From a virus, in the IMG/VR virus record IMGVR_UViG_3300012351_000002, positions 1 to 40,571 of that record: a stretch of DNA of 40,571 bases. One strand, 5' to 3'. Positions 22,275 to 28,843 of this stretch are shown here, one piece after another (the stretch's first letter is position 1; each line of letters begins with the position of its first letter). The notes beneath the pieces are model-generated. The model was not told the origin of the DNA. It did no database searches and saw only the letters and a list, made by a program, of their open reading frames with translations. The position numbers and the translations under genes are program-made.

Positions 22275-22849
22275 CGCCGCTTGACCTCCGTCACGCCTGG
22301 GAAGTCCTGCTGAAGGGCGAGCACGGCGCGCCGCTCCGGCGTGCACCAGATCTCGCACGGGGTGTTCGGCGGGTACTCCAGGAATCCGGGGTTCGCGGCC
22401 AGATCGAGCCGGACCTCCGTGTGCCTCCATGGCGTCGGATGCCAGTAGTTCTCCGTGTTCACGTACCACACCCCCGAGCCGGAGCGGAGCACGTCCGTCT
22501 CCTCGGTACCGATCCGGATCCGGTCCCCGGCCAGGCAATAGAGCAGGACCGCGGATTCCCAGGCGGGAGGTACGTAGTCCAATCCGCCGCGGCATCCCTC
22601 CGAGGCGCAGTTTCCGAAGGCGGCCGGATCGCAGGAGCACGCGCCTGATTCCGGGGAGAATTCCGCAGTCAGTTGTGCTGTACGCACGGGCTGGCGAGCG
22701 CTGCTCAGCCGGTAGGTGGCGGCTCCGAGCATGACCAAGACGTCGACGACGGAAGCGGGCAGGTTTCCACTGCCAGGCAATGGGTCGGCCAGTATGGCGG
22801 TCCGCCAGGCGAGCGCCGCATCGACGACGGCCTTCTCCTCGGGGGTCAT
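22271..22849 (-). CDS. Hypothetical cysteine-rich protein, 192 residues
   Basis: Residues 1-60 are helical (VVDAALAWRTAILADPL). A cluster of four cysteines follows (CSCDPAAFGNCASEGC, residues about 71-86), which could bind zinc. The C-terminal half has GVWYVNTENYWHPTPWRHTE and a further cysteine pair (CEIWC). Overlaps its neighbours by four bases. Function unknown. Confidence 0.6.
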   Translation of the reverse strand: MTPEEKAVVDAALAWRTAILADPLPGSGNLPASVVDVLVMLGAATYRLSSARQPVRTAQLTAEFSPESGACSCDPAAFGNCASEGCRGGLDYVPPAWESAVLLYCLAGDRIRIGTEETDVLRSGSGVWYVNTENYWHPTPWRHTEVRLDLAANPGFLEYPPNTPCEIWCTPERRAVLALQQDFPGVTEVKRR

Positions 22850-23268
22850 GGCAGGACCTCGGTGACCGGACCGAGGCTGTCAAGGATGTACCAGATCGAC
22901 ATCCCGTCATGGGATTCGAACTCGGGAGAATCCCAGCGCTCCGGCCTCCGCGTCCACACATATCCGTCGGCATCCTTGATCTGGAGAATATCGGATGGAA
23001 TGTCATCGCCCCTGCCGAATACGCGCGCACATCGTGCAGGAATAGGGATCGGCTTAGTCTCTCCGGTGCCCTGCTTGAAAGCAGTTGCCGCGTCGATGGC
23101 GACGCTCAGCGCGTCCCGGAAAGCGGTCAGCTCATCCAGCTCCCACGTTTGCGCGATCGTTGCGCCGTCCGGCTTGATGAGGATACGTGTGTCATCCCCG
23201 GAAGTAACGACGATCGACCGGATGCCGGGAATCTCGGTGATGACGATGTCACCCCTGCTGATCTTCAT
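22846..23268 (-). CDS. Hypothetical protein, 140 residues
   Basis: Begins MKISRGDIVITEIPGIRSIV, suggesting an N-terminal beta barrel, followed by a helix (LDELTAFRDALSVAIDAATA) and a strand-rich end (DADGYVWTRRPERWDS). Soluble. No recognised family. Lies in the leftward early unit, three bases after the preceding stop. Confidence 0.55.
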   Translation of the reverse strand: MKISRGDIVITEIPGIRSIVVTSGDDTRILIKPDGATIAQTWELDELTAFRDALSVAIDAATAFKQGTGETKPIPIPARCARVFGRGDDIPSDILQIKDADGYVWTRRPERWDSPEFESHDGMSIWYILDSLGPVTEVLP

Positions 23269-23271
23269 GGC

Positions 23272-23919
23272 TCAGCTCTCTTCAGTGATGGCGATGAGTG
23301 CGGCCAGAGTGCCCGGCAGGTCGCGCCGACGCCAATAGGCGGCATTGGATACGGAATCTGCAGCCAAGGCTGCATAGGTTATGGCATCGGCTGCACGGGT
23401 TGCTGCATCGGCTGCACGGGTTGCTGCATCGGCTGCACGGGTTGCTGCATCGGCCGCGACATGGGCTGTGGCGGATGTTCGCTCCGTCAGCATCCGCTCC
23501 CAGGCGGGTTGTGCGGAGCCGGGAATCGAGGCAAGCACCGCTTCATCGCTCAGCGCCCCCCACATCCAGTTCAGCAGGAAATCTACCCGGCGGCGAGTAA
23601 CTTCCGGCCCGGCTGCGGATCCGGCGATACCGGCCGCGGCTTCCCGCCAGGCCATGGAATTGCGGATCTTGTCCGGCATGGCGTCCTGAATCCGGATTAC
23701 CCAGCAGCGAATCACTTCGCAGATACACGGATGCGGGCCGTCGTCCAGCTTGCCGGTCAGCGTGAGCAGGATCTCGGAGATTGTGCATGCCTCGCCGGAG
23801 CCGGGAATCTTTGCACTTCCCCGCCCGGTGATCAGCGTGAGCCCGGAAGAGGTCAGGGCCGCACGGACGGCGGCGCGCTGCTCCGGTGTAAGGAATGAAG
23901 GGCTGGTCTCGGTGGTCAT
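23272..23919 (-). CDS. Alanine-repeat protein with heptad tandem repeat
   Basis: 215 residues. The N-terminal part (SFLTPEQRAAVRAAL, LTGKLDDGPHPCICEVI, VDFLLNWMWGALSDEAVL) resembles a family common in Streptomyces phages. From about residue 150 it has an AADAATR heptad repeated in tandem and then a helical end with AAYWRRRDLPGTLAALIA. The repeats should form a long alanine-rich helix. Function unknown. The repeat number is likely to vary between related phages because the DNA units are identical. Confidence 0.6.
   Translation of the reverse strand: MTTETSPSFLTPEQRAAVRAALTSSGLTLITGRGSAKIPGSGEACTISEILLTLTGKLDDGPHPCICEVIRCWVIRIQDAMPDKIRNSMAWREAAAGIAGSAAGPEVTRRRVDFLLNWMWGALSDEAVLASIPGSAQPAWERMLTERTSATAHVAADAATRAADAATRAADAATRAADAITYAALAADSVSNAAYWRRRDLPGTLAALIAITEES
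23384..23454 (-). repeat. 21-bp tandem repeat inside a gene
   Basis: Three identical 21-bp units (23384-23404, 23405-23425, 23426-23446) and eight bases of a fourth. Plus-strand unit GCATCGGCTGCACGGGTTGCT. They encode the AADAATR heptads and keep the frame. Confidence 0.9.
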
Positions 23920-23930
23920 CGGAATCTCCT

Positions 23931-24236
23931 CTACTTCGGTTGCGGAAAATTGAGATTGGTCAGATCGCCCTTGGCGATGATGATCTGACTAAGCGGCTTG
24001 CCTTCCCGGAACGCGTTCCATGCCCGGATGAACAGAGCGAGTTGTTCTGGACGGCTGATCCGGTCGAGACGGATGCGCGCCATCCGGTTACGCAAGGTCA
24101 GCACAGCGGAGCGATCCGGCAGGTTTGCGCCGGAGATGTACTGATCGAAGAACTGATGTGCCCGCTCCTGTGTGCCTGCTCCTGCTTGATATTCGAGTAC
24201 AGGGGTCACGGTGACCCGCGTATAGGAGATAGGCAT
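23931..24236 (-). CDS. First gene of the leftward early unit, unknown
   Basis: 101 residues. The ATG at 24236 was chosen because AGGAG lies 11 nt upstream, inside the mRNA leader predicted from the -10 at 24283-24278. It reads MPISYTRVTVTPVLEYQAG, then ERAHQFFDQYISGANLP, RLDRISRPEQLALFIRAWNA and IIIAKGDLTNLNF. It is small, soluble and alpha/beta. As the first product of the leftward transcript under a double operator it may be an early regulator, but that is inference from position. Confidence 0.6.
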   Translation of the reverse strand: MPISYTRVTVTPVLEYQAGAGTQERAHQFFDQYISGANLPDRSAVLTLRNRMARIRLDRISRPEQLALFIRAWNAFREGKPLSQIIIAKGDLTNLNFPQPK

Positions 24237-24248
24237 GATGACACGCTC

Positions 24249-24270
24249 CTCAGTCGGAAGTCGTACTGAC
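24249..24270. promoter_or_regulatory. Operator O1 of the divergent control region
   Basis: CTCAGT-cggaagtcgt-ACTGAC, a near-perfect member of the dyad family. It lies just downstream of the predicted start of the leftward transcript (about 24271), where a bound protein would block it. Confidence 0.65.
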
Positions 24271-24277
24271 GAGGGGT

Positions 24278-24307
24278 ACCGTAGCACATGCTCAGTTGAC
24301 TTCGCAA
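24278..24307 (-). promoter_or_regulatory. Leftward early promoter
   Basis: Minus strand TTGCGA (24307-24302), 18 bp, TACGGT (24283-24278). It starts the leftward gene block, with operator O1 directly downstream and O2 (24291-24312) over its upstream half. Confidence 0.5.
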
Positions 24308-24325
24308 CCAGGTTGCGGGCATGAT
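24291..24325 (+). promoter_or_regulatory. Rightward early promoter with operator O2
   Basis: TTGACT (24296-24301), 18 bp, CATGAT (24320-24325). The operator CTCAGT-N10-ACCAGG (24291-24312; left half perfect, right half poor) contains the -35. It is back-to-back with the leftward promoter. Confidence 0.55.
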
Positions 24326-24369
24326 GGGAGCATGATCCGGAGACACCGGGCGATGAGGGAGGTGGGCAG

Positions 24370-24684
24370 ATGCCCCCGGTCTACAAGGAGCAGACACAGT
24401 TGCTGATCGCTCCGCATCTCAAGACGCGGCTGGAGGCGCTCGCGCTGCTGCGGGACGAGAGTCAGGCGGACGTGTCGCGCTGGCTGATCGAAGCGGCGCT
24501 GCCCATGCTGGAGAACTCGCACTCCGGCCAGCTCAGCCAGCTCCGCGAGGCGCTGGAGGCGATGGGCGTGGACTACAGTGCCGCAGTGCATGCCATGTTC
24601 ACCACCAAGCCGCGGATCCGGCTGGCCGACCTGCTCCAGGAGGACGGCGCGCCGCGCATGCAGTTCCCCGGCGTCATCCGCTGA
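24370..24684 (+). CDS. Ribbon-helix-helix regulator candidate
   Basis: 104 residues, ATG preceded by GGGAGG seven bases upstream. Residues about 7-45 fit the RHH (Arc/CopG) pattern: a short strand (TQLLIAPHLK), then helix RLEALALLRDESQ and helix VSRWLIEAALPML. A helical C-terminus (LREALEAMGVDYSAAVHA) could serve for oligomerisation. RHH proteins bind dyad operators as dimers of dimers. The gene lies immediately beside the double operator at 24249-24312, which makes it the best candidate for binding the genome-wide dyad. It is followed by a strong terminator, so it is a one-gene unit. Confidence 0.6.
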   Translation: MPPVYKEQTQLLIAPHLKTRLEALALLRDESQADVSRWLIEAALPMLENSHSGQLSQLREALEAMGVDYSAAVHAMFTTKPRIRLADLLQEDGAPRMQFPGVIR

Positions 24685-24708
24685 CGTAAGCTGCCCCGCA
24701 CGAACGAG

Positions 24709-24741
24709 ACGAGGACCGGAGCGTGATGCTCCGGTCCTCGT
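24709..24741 (+). terminator. Terminator after the RHH regulator
   Basis: Perfect 14-bp stem, ACGAGGACCGGAGC (24709-24722) with its complement (24728-24741), loop GTGAT. It lies 25 bp after the stop. There is no T-run, as is usual in actinobacterial terminators. Confidence 0.7.
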
Positions 24742-24793
24742 GAAGTCTCTGCCCAGGAGACGACCCTGTTCAACCCAGCGAAAAGGATAGCAG

Positions 24794-26866
24794 ATGGATG
24801 TAACCGGACGCGGCTGGACTCCGGAGGAGACCGAAGCCCTCAAGATCGCCGGAGAGATGATCGACGCCGGTATCCCGGTGTTCGCGGCTGCACCCAACCC
24901 GGACCGGCCCGGGACGTACTACCTGCCGAAAGAGTGGGAGAAGACGGTCCCCTCGCGCACGTGGCTGGAACGGTGGCGGCCAGGGTGGGCGCTCGGGGCC
25001 GTCGGCGGCCACGTGGCGGACTTCCTGGACTTCGATCCGCGCAACGGCGGAGACCAGTCGCTGAAAGAGCTGGAGATCCAGGGGCAGGTGCCCCGGGTGT
25101 TCGGCGTGCAGAGCACGCCGTCCGGCGGGACGCACCTGATGATCAGTCTCACCGGGGAACGCAAGTCGACAGGGTTCATGCCGGGAGTCGATCTCCAGTC
25201 CGGCAACGCGGAGGGATTCGGGCGGGGATTCGTCTACATCGCGCCCACCGTGCGCCCTAGCAAGGCACCGGAGACGCTCGGCGAACTCCGGGCGTATACC
25301 TGGGAGCAGGCTCCCGATCTGGGATACCTGAAGGAGTTCGCACCCGGCGCGGATGACACCCTGGACGGCGTGATTGCCCGGGTGCATGCGGCCCGTGCAA
25401 CCCCTCCTGAGCTGCGGCGCAACCCCATGCAACCCGGTGCAACCCCTGCCGACTCGCTCTTCGCGCAGGCCTCGCGGACCGGCGTGCGGGAATTCACCAC
25501 CGATCAGGCGAGGGAGTTCTGTGAGCCTCATCTGGAAGCACTCCAGAAGGCTCCGATCGGCCAGATAGAGGAGAGCGCCAACCGGGCTGCGGTGGCATTG
25601 GCGCACTTCGTGCCGGAGGTGTGGACTGCGGAGTTCGCCTTCTCCGTGCTGAGCATCGCGCTGAGTGCTACCGCCTACGATCCGGCGCATCCGGCCAGTA
25701 GCTGGGCGGCGGAGAAGTTCCGGGCAGTGCTCGACGGCACCCGGCCTGCACTGGACGACTGGAAGGCCGTACTCCGGCCGTCCGTGACGGAGGTGACGGC
25801 TGCGGAGCCTGCGCCGGATGCGGTAGCCGCGCTGCTGGCGGAGATGCGCAAGCCTGCCGGGATCATCGCGCAGGCCCCGCCGAAGTATCTGATCAAAGGC
25901 CTGCTGAACATGGACTCGGAGTCCTGGATCATCGGCGAGCCCGGCAGTAAGAAGAGCTTCGTGGCGGCCGACATGGCAGCTCATGTGGCCGCGGGGTTGT
26001 CCTGGCAGGGGCTGAAGGTGCGGCAGGGGGGGGTCGTGATGATCGTGGCGGAGGGTGGCGGAGGGCTGGGGCCGCGGCTGAAGGCGTGGGAGAAGGAACA
26101 CGGGGGGGCGGCGATGAGCGACCGGATCGACATCCTCACCCGGCCAGTGCAGGCCGCGGACGCGAAGGCCTGGGCGGTGCTGCGAGAGGCGTGCAGACGG
26201 CTGGCACCCGTGCTCGTGGTGATCGACACGCAGGCGCGCGTGACGGTCGGGCTGGAGGAGAACTCGGCCAAAGAGATGGGCATCTACGTGGAAGCGGTGC
26301 GTTCGATCCGGGAGGCGACCGGGGCGTGCGTGCTGACCGTGCATCACACCGGGCGCAAGGGCGGGGACGCGCGGGGGTCGAGCGCGATCGACGGCGCGCA
26401 GCACACGGAGCTGAAGGTCTCCTCGGCCAGAGGATCACTCGACGGGGTGCTGTCCGGCGAGAAACAGAAGGACATGGCGATCATGGACGACATCGGGCTG
26501 CGCTTCGCAGTGCACGATGTGGACAAGGACGACGACGGGGAGGTGGTATCCTCGCTCGCGCTGATCTCCGGAGAGTTCCGCAAGCGTGCAGGCCGCGGGG
26601 ACGCGCTCGCGCAGGAGGCGTGGGAGAAGGACAGCCCGAGCGTCACGGACATGGTGCTCAGGGCGCTGAGCGATCATGGGCTGGACCGGGGCGTGACCAA
26701 GAGCGAGGCACGGGCTGTGATCGTCGAGCGTTTCTACGGGGGTGTGTCCGAGCGTCTCAAGAAGTCGACGTGGACGTCGGCATGGAACCGGGCGTTGCAA
26801 CGGGATTCGGTGGTCAACGTCGGTGGGGAGCGATTCACGGTGACGGCACTTGACGCTGATGAGTAG
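24794..26866 (+). CDS. Bifunctional primase-polymerase / RepA-like helicase
   Basis: 690 residues. The N-terminal 190 residues look like a prim-pol (archaeo-eukaryotic primase) domain: FLDFDPR (77-83) provides the metal-binding acidic pair, TPSGGTHL (108-115) the next motif. The C-terminal part is a RecA-like hexameric helicase: IIGEPGSKKS (about 379-388) is the Walker A and VLVVIDTQAR (about 470-480) the Walker B, with HHTGRKGGDARGSSA after it. It would unwind and prime the phage DNA. No phage polymerase is present, so host polymerase must extend. AAAGGAT precedes the start. Four iteron-like motifs lie within the gene at 25396-25445. Confidence 0.82.
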   Translation: MDVTGRGWTPEETEALKIAGEMIDAGIPVFAAAPNPDRPGTYYLPKEWEKTVPSRTWLERWRPGWALGAVGGHVADFLDFDPRNGGDQSLKELEIQGQVPRVFGVQSTPSGGTHLMISLTGERKSTGFMPGVDLQSGNAEGFGRGFVYIAPTVRPSKAPETLGELRAYTWEQAPDLGYLKEFAPGADDTLDGVIARVHAARATPPELRRNPMQPGATPADSLFAQASRTGVREFTTDQAREFCEPHLEALQKAPIGQIEESANRAAVALAHFVPEVWTAEFAFSVLSIALSATAYDPAHPASSWAAEKFRAVLDGTRPALDDWKAVLRPSVTEVTAAEPAPDAVAALLAEMRKPAGIIAQAPPKYLIKGLLNMDSESWIIGEPGSKKSFVAADMAAHVAAGLSWQGLKVRQGGVVMIVAEGGGGLGPRLKAWEKEHGGAAMSDRIDILTRPVQAADAKAWAVLREACRRLAPVLVVIDTQARVTVGLEENSAKEMGIYVEAVRSIREATGACVLTVHHTGRKGGDARGSSAIDGAQHTELKVSSARGSLDGVLSGEKQKDMAIMDDIGLRFAVHDVDKDDDGEVVSSLALISGEFRKRAGRGDALAQEAWEKDSPSVTDMVLRALSDHGLDRGVTKSEARAVIVERFYGGVSERLKKSTWTSAWNRALQRDSVVNVGGERFTVTALDADE
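25396..25445 (+). repeat. Iteron-like repeats inside the primase/helicase gene
   Basis: TGCAACCC at 25396-25403, 25428-25435 and 25438-25445, plus a CGCAACCC variant at 25418-25425. The segment CTCCTGAGCTGCGG between the first two copies is found again at 27748-27761, so a block of about 30 bp is shared with the candidate origin. Confidence 0.75.
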
Positions 26867-26887
26867 CTAGCTAGTACTAACTATACT
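26865..26887 (+). promoter_or_regulatory. AT-rich promoter-like patch with palindromes
   Basis: TAGCTAGCTA and TAGTACTA palindromes lead into a good -10 box TATACT (26882-26887), but no good -35 at the right distance. It stands out from the surrounding GC-rich DNA. The terminator at 26905-26939 follows at once, so it may act with attenuation. Confidence 0.35.
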
Positions 26888-26904
26888 TAGGTCATGTGAT
26901 ACGG

Positions 26905-26939
26905 AAAGGGCACCGCTCCTGTCCGAGCGGTGCCCTTTT
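26905..26939 (+). terminator. Rho-independent terminator after the primase/helicase gene
   Basis: Perfect 14-bp stem AAAGGGCACCGCTC (26905-26918) with 26925-26938, six-base loop, and a T-run (26936-26939). It is the most canonical terminator in the window. Confidence 0.9.
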
Positions 26940-26958
26940 ATCGAGAGGTGGAACAACC

Positions 26959-27621
26959 ATGTCCGATATTACCCCCTTCAATTTCGAGGGTCACGGCCTG
27001 CGCTGGACCATGATCGAGGGACAGCCCTGGTTCGCCATCGTGGATGTGTGCAAGGTGCTGGGCATCATCAACCCGAGCATGGTCGGCGATCGGCTTGACT
27101 CCGATGACCTCAGCGCGATTGGACTCATCGACTCGATGGGTCGTGAGCAGCGGACTCGCATCACCAACGAGTCGGGGCTGTATGAGTTGATCATCAGATC
27201 GAACAAGCCGGACGCCAAGCGCTTCCGGCGCTGGATCACTTCTGAGGTACTCCCTGCCCTGCGGCGTACTGGCTCGTACTCGATCATGCCGGTCGAGCCG
27301 GAGGACGACCTCGATCTGATGGTCAAGGCTATCGGTCATATCAGGGAGCATCGCCAGCGTATCGCCAGCCTGGAGAGCGGTCAGCGCGAGCTTGCCGCGA
27401 AGGTGAGTGCGTCGGCAGGCGAGTACGACGAGTTCACCACGCTGGCGTACGCGAAGCTGAACGGTCTGCCGACCGACCGGGTGAGCTGCCAGAAGCACGG
27501 GTTGCGTGCGACCGGGCTCATGAAGCAGAGGGGCGGTGCTCCACGCAAGGTGCAGGACGCGACTTTCGGGGCAATCAACGTGTATCCGCTGGGGATCCTG
27601 CACGAGACGGCGGGCGGGTAA
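26959..27621 (+). CDS. BRO-N / antirepressor-type protein
   Basis: 220 residues. The ATG at 26959 is preferred because an earlier in-frame ATG lies within the terminator and GAGAGGTGG lies just upstream. Residues 1-105 match the BRO-N domain: FNFEGHGLRWTMIEGQPWFA, then DVCKVLGI, NESGLYELIIRS, and FRRWITSEVLPALRRTGSY. The C-terminal part is a helical DNA-binding-like region (SLESGQRELAAKV, CQKHGLRATGLMKQ). Such proteins antagonise phage repressors or bind DNA to control replication. It lies between the terminator and the iteron array. Confidence 0.82.
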   Translation: MSDITPFNFEGHGLRWTMIEGQPWFAIVDVCKVLGIINPSMVGDRLDSDDLSAIGLIDSMGREQRTRITNESGLYELIIRSNKPDAKRFRRWITSEVLPALRRTGSYSIMPVEPEDDLDLMVKAIGHIREHRQRIASLESGQRELAAKVSASAGEYDEFTTLAYAKLNGLPTDRVSCQKHGLRATGLMKQRGGAPRKVQDATFGAINVYPLGILHETAGG

Positions 27622-27642
27622 TTGTCCTAGTTTGCCCCGGAC
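27622..27642 (+). other. Short spacer between antirepressor gene and iteron array
   Basis: I see no feature in these bases. Confidence 0.4.
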
Positions 27643-27696
27643 GCACAGGGGGGTTGCACTATTGTCACGCGACAAGGTAGTGCAACCCCCCTGTGC
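27643..27696 (+). repeat. 19-bp-arm hairpin at the edge of the candidate origin
   Basis: GCACAGGGGGGTTGCACTA (27643-27661) is perfectly complementary to 27678-27696. Inside, TTGTC-ACGC-GACAA (27662-27675) continues the stem, with a two-base bulge (GG). Each arm contains one iteron (TGCAACCC) in inverted orientation. It is the longest inverted repeat I found. Confidence 0.85.
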
Positions 27697-27860
27697 ATAC
27701 CCCCTGAATACCCCCCTGCGTGTAGGAGTGCAACCCTAGTGCAACCCCTCCTGAGCTGCGGTGCAACCCTTTGCAACCCTAGTGCAACCCCCTCTGCAAC
27801 CCATCGATGGGTATCGTGCAACCCCTCCCTCCCCTCCTCTAGGAGGGAGGGGTGCAACCC
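27651..27860 (+). other. Candidate replication origin: ten TGCAACCC iterons
   Basis: Nine direct copies of TGCAACCC (27681, 27729, 27740, 27762, 27772, 27783, 27795, 27817, 27853) and one inverted copy (27651-27658) lie in 210 bp without a gene. The longer shared form is AGTGCAACCC. A pyrimidine/purine inverted repeat (27822-27852) is included. The array lies beside the primase/helicase and antirepressor genes. Iteron arrays bind initiator proteins at origins of many phages and plasmids; that role here is inferred. Confidence 0.6.
27822..27852. repeat. Polypyrimidine/polypurine inverted repeat
   Basis: CCCCTCCCTCC (27822-27832) and GGAGGGAGGGG (27842-27852) are perfect complements, loop of 9. 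The minus strand has four runs of two to four G within 18 bases (from 27839 down), so hairpin, triplex or G-quadruplex structures are possible. Confidence 0.6.
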
Positions 27861-27896
27861 ACGGCAAGATCATCTTTCCCCTTGAAACCTCTACTT

Positions 27897-27930
27897 CTCA
27901 GTTGACTTATCCACTGGCCGATGAGAGACT
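27897..27930 (+). promoter_or_regulatory. Leaderless promoter with dyad operator
   Basis: TTGACT (27902-27907), 17 bp, GAGACT (27925-27930), then 6 nt to the ATG at 27937. The dyad CTCAGT-N10-ACTGGC (27897-27918) contains the -35. Confidence 0.65.
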
Positions 27931-27936
27931 CGATCC

Positions 27937-28488
27937 ATGAGCGAACCAGGCGAGATGAACGATGCAGACGAAACCACCGAGACCACCGACCGGTACGTGA
28001 TCGAGATCGAGGAGGACTTCGTCCGCGTCACGGACACCAGCCCGGTCTTCTGGCCGGGCAGCAGCATGCGGAAGCCGGATCGGATCGCAGAGATCTTCGA
28101 AGGACCGGACCGGCTCCTGCTGGCCGCCGGGCGCGCGGCGGAACTGAACGCCGGGAAGCCGGAGTTGCCGCCCCCCGGCGACTCGCGAGACCCGCGCGAG
28201 TTCCTGACCAAGACGCTTCCGGCGTACGCCCGGGTTCAGCGGCTGGCGAGCATGCTGACCGAGGCTGCGGACGTCGAGCGGCGCGCCGGAGAGCTCCTGC
28301 TGGCCGATGAGGCGATCCTGGACCGGGCGCGTTCGCTCCGGATGCGACTGGAAATGGCCTTGAGAGACGCGCAGAGCGCCGAAACGGCTGAGACGGTGCA
28401 CCGGGACACCCGGGAGGCCCTGCGCCCCCCTCTGGCCGCTTCAGGGCGCGCGCCGGTATCGGCTCTCAGCAAGCCCGGACCGTACTAG
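27937..28488 (+). CDS. Hypothetical early protein, 183 residues
   Basis: The ATG is 6 nt from the -10 box, so the mRNA is probably leaderless. The N-terminal 45 residues are acidic (MSEPGEMNDADETTETTDRY) and lead to a short beta region. The middle is helical (LLLAAGRAAELNAG, VQRLASMLTEAADVERRAG), perhaps coiled coil. The end is proline/serine-rich. No recognised domain. Its place beside the origin and the RusA gene suggests a role in replication or early takeover. Confidence 0.6.
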   Translation: MSEPGEMNDADETTETTDRYVIEIEEDFVRVTDTSPVFWPGSSMRKPDRIAEIFEGPDRLLLAAGRAAELNAGKPELPPPGDSRDPREFLTKTLPAYARVQRLASMLTEAADVERRAGELLLADEAILDRARSLRMRLEMALRDAQSAETAETVHRDTREALRPPLAASGRAPVSALSKPGPY

Positions 28489-28550
28489 GGTGACCTGAGG
28501 TACCAACCGGCCACGTCCGGCGCTCTACGGCCAGCACAGAGGGCGCGCGG

Positions 28551-28592
28551 GGCATCCTGTTCGAATCCTCGGACGGGTCAGAACAGGATGCC
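28551..28592 (+). terminator. Stem-loop between early genes
   Basis: Perfect 12-bp stem, GGCATCCTGTTC (28551-28562) with 28581-28592, 18-nt loop. It lies 62 bp after the stop at 28488 and ahead of the next promoter; probably terminates the upstream transcript. The loop-side TTCGAAT is T-loop-like by chance. Confidence 0.5.
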
Positions 28593-28599
28593 AAGCTCA

Positions 28600-28633
28600 A
28601 TCAGTTGACATCTGAACTGAGCACGCGTAGACT
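28600..28633 (+). promoter_or_regulatory. Consensus leaderless promoter with dyad operator
   Basis: TTGACA (28605-28610), 17 bp, TAGACT (28628-28633), 6 nt to the ATG at 28640. The dyad ATCAGT-N10-ACTGAG (28600-28621) covers the -35. It is the best match to a sigma-70 consensus in the window. Confidence 0.8.
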
Positions 28634-28639
28634 GATCGC

Positions 28640-28843
28640 ATGAACAAGTTGAGCGAAGCCGCAGAGTCCGCCCTGATCGCCGCGAAGTGCAACCGGCAGG
28701 GTACGGTGGTGACGGCGGACGCGGTAGTGATTACCGAGCTTTTCGACCAGGGCCTCGTCGGCGCCGGTGACGGCCTGACCCGCAAGGGCACGATCGCTCG
28801 CGAGCGGCTCGTGCTGGCGCGCGAGGAAGCCGCCTTCGCATGA
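28640..28843 (+). CDS. Small early protein, 67 residues
   Basis: A leaderless start. It contains SEAAESALIAAKCNRQGTVV, ADAVVITELFDQGLVGAGDG and LTRKGTIARERLVLA. The order helix, turn, helix, then a basic helix suggests a small winged-helix-like protein, and G..LTRKGTI resembles a wing segment. No family assigned. It overlaps the RusA-like gene by 4 bases. Confidence 0.55.
   Translation: MNKLSEAAESALIAAKCNRQGTVVTADAVVITELFDQGLVGAGDGLTRKGTIARERLVLAREEAAFA

Noticed and set aside
23384-23454. CRISPR-like repeat
   Set aside because: The units are directly adjacent with no spacers and encode an in-frame heptad.
24770-26404. Long open frame on the minus strand opposite the primase/helicase
   Set aside because: It lies wholly antisense to a gene with clear motifs, has low-complexity arginine/proline-rich sequence and no ribosome binding site. 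It is a by-product of GC-rich codon use. The same applies to long antisense frames opposite terminase, portal, protease and the tail-tip gene.
28551-28592. Attachment site (attP) suggested by the tRNA-like TTCGAAT
   Set aside because: No integrase gene was found, the flanking bases do not complete a T-arm, and the bases are explained by a perfect terminator-like stem.
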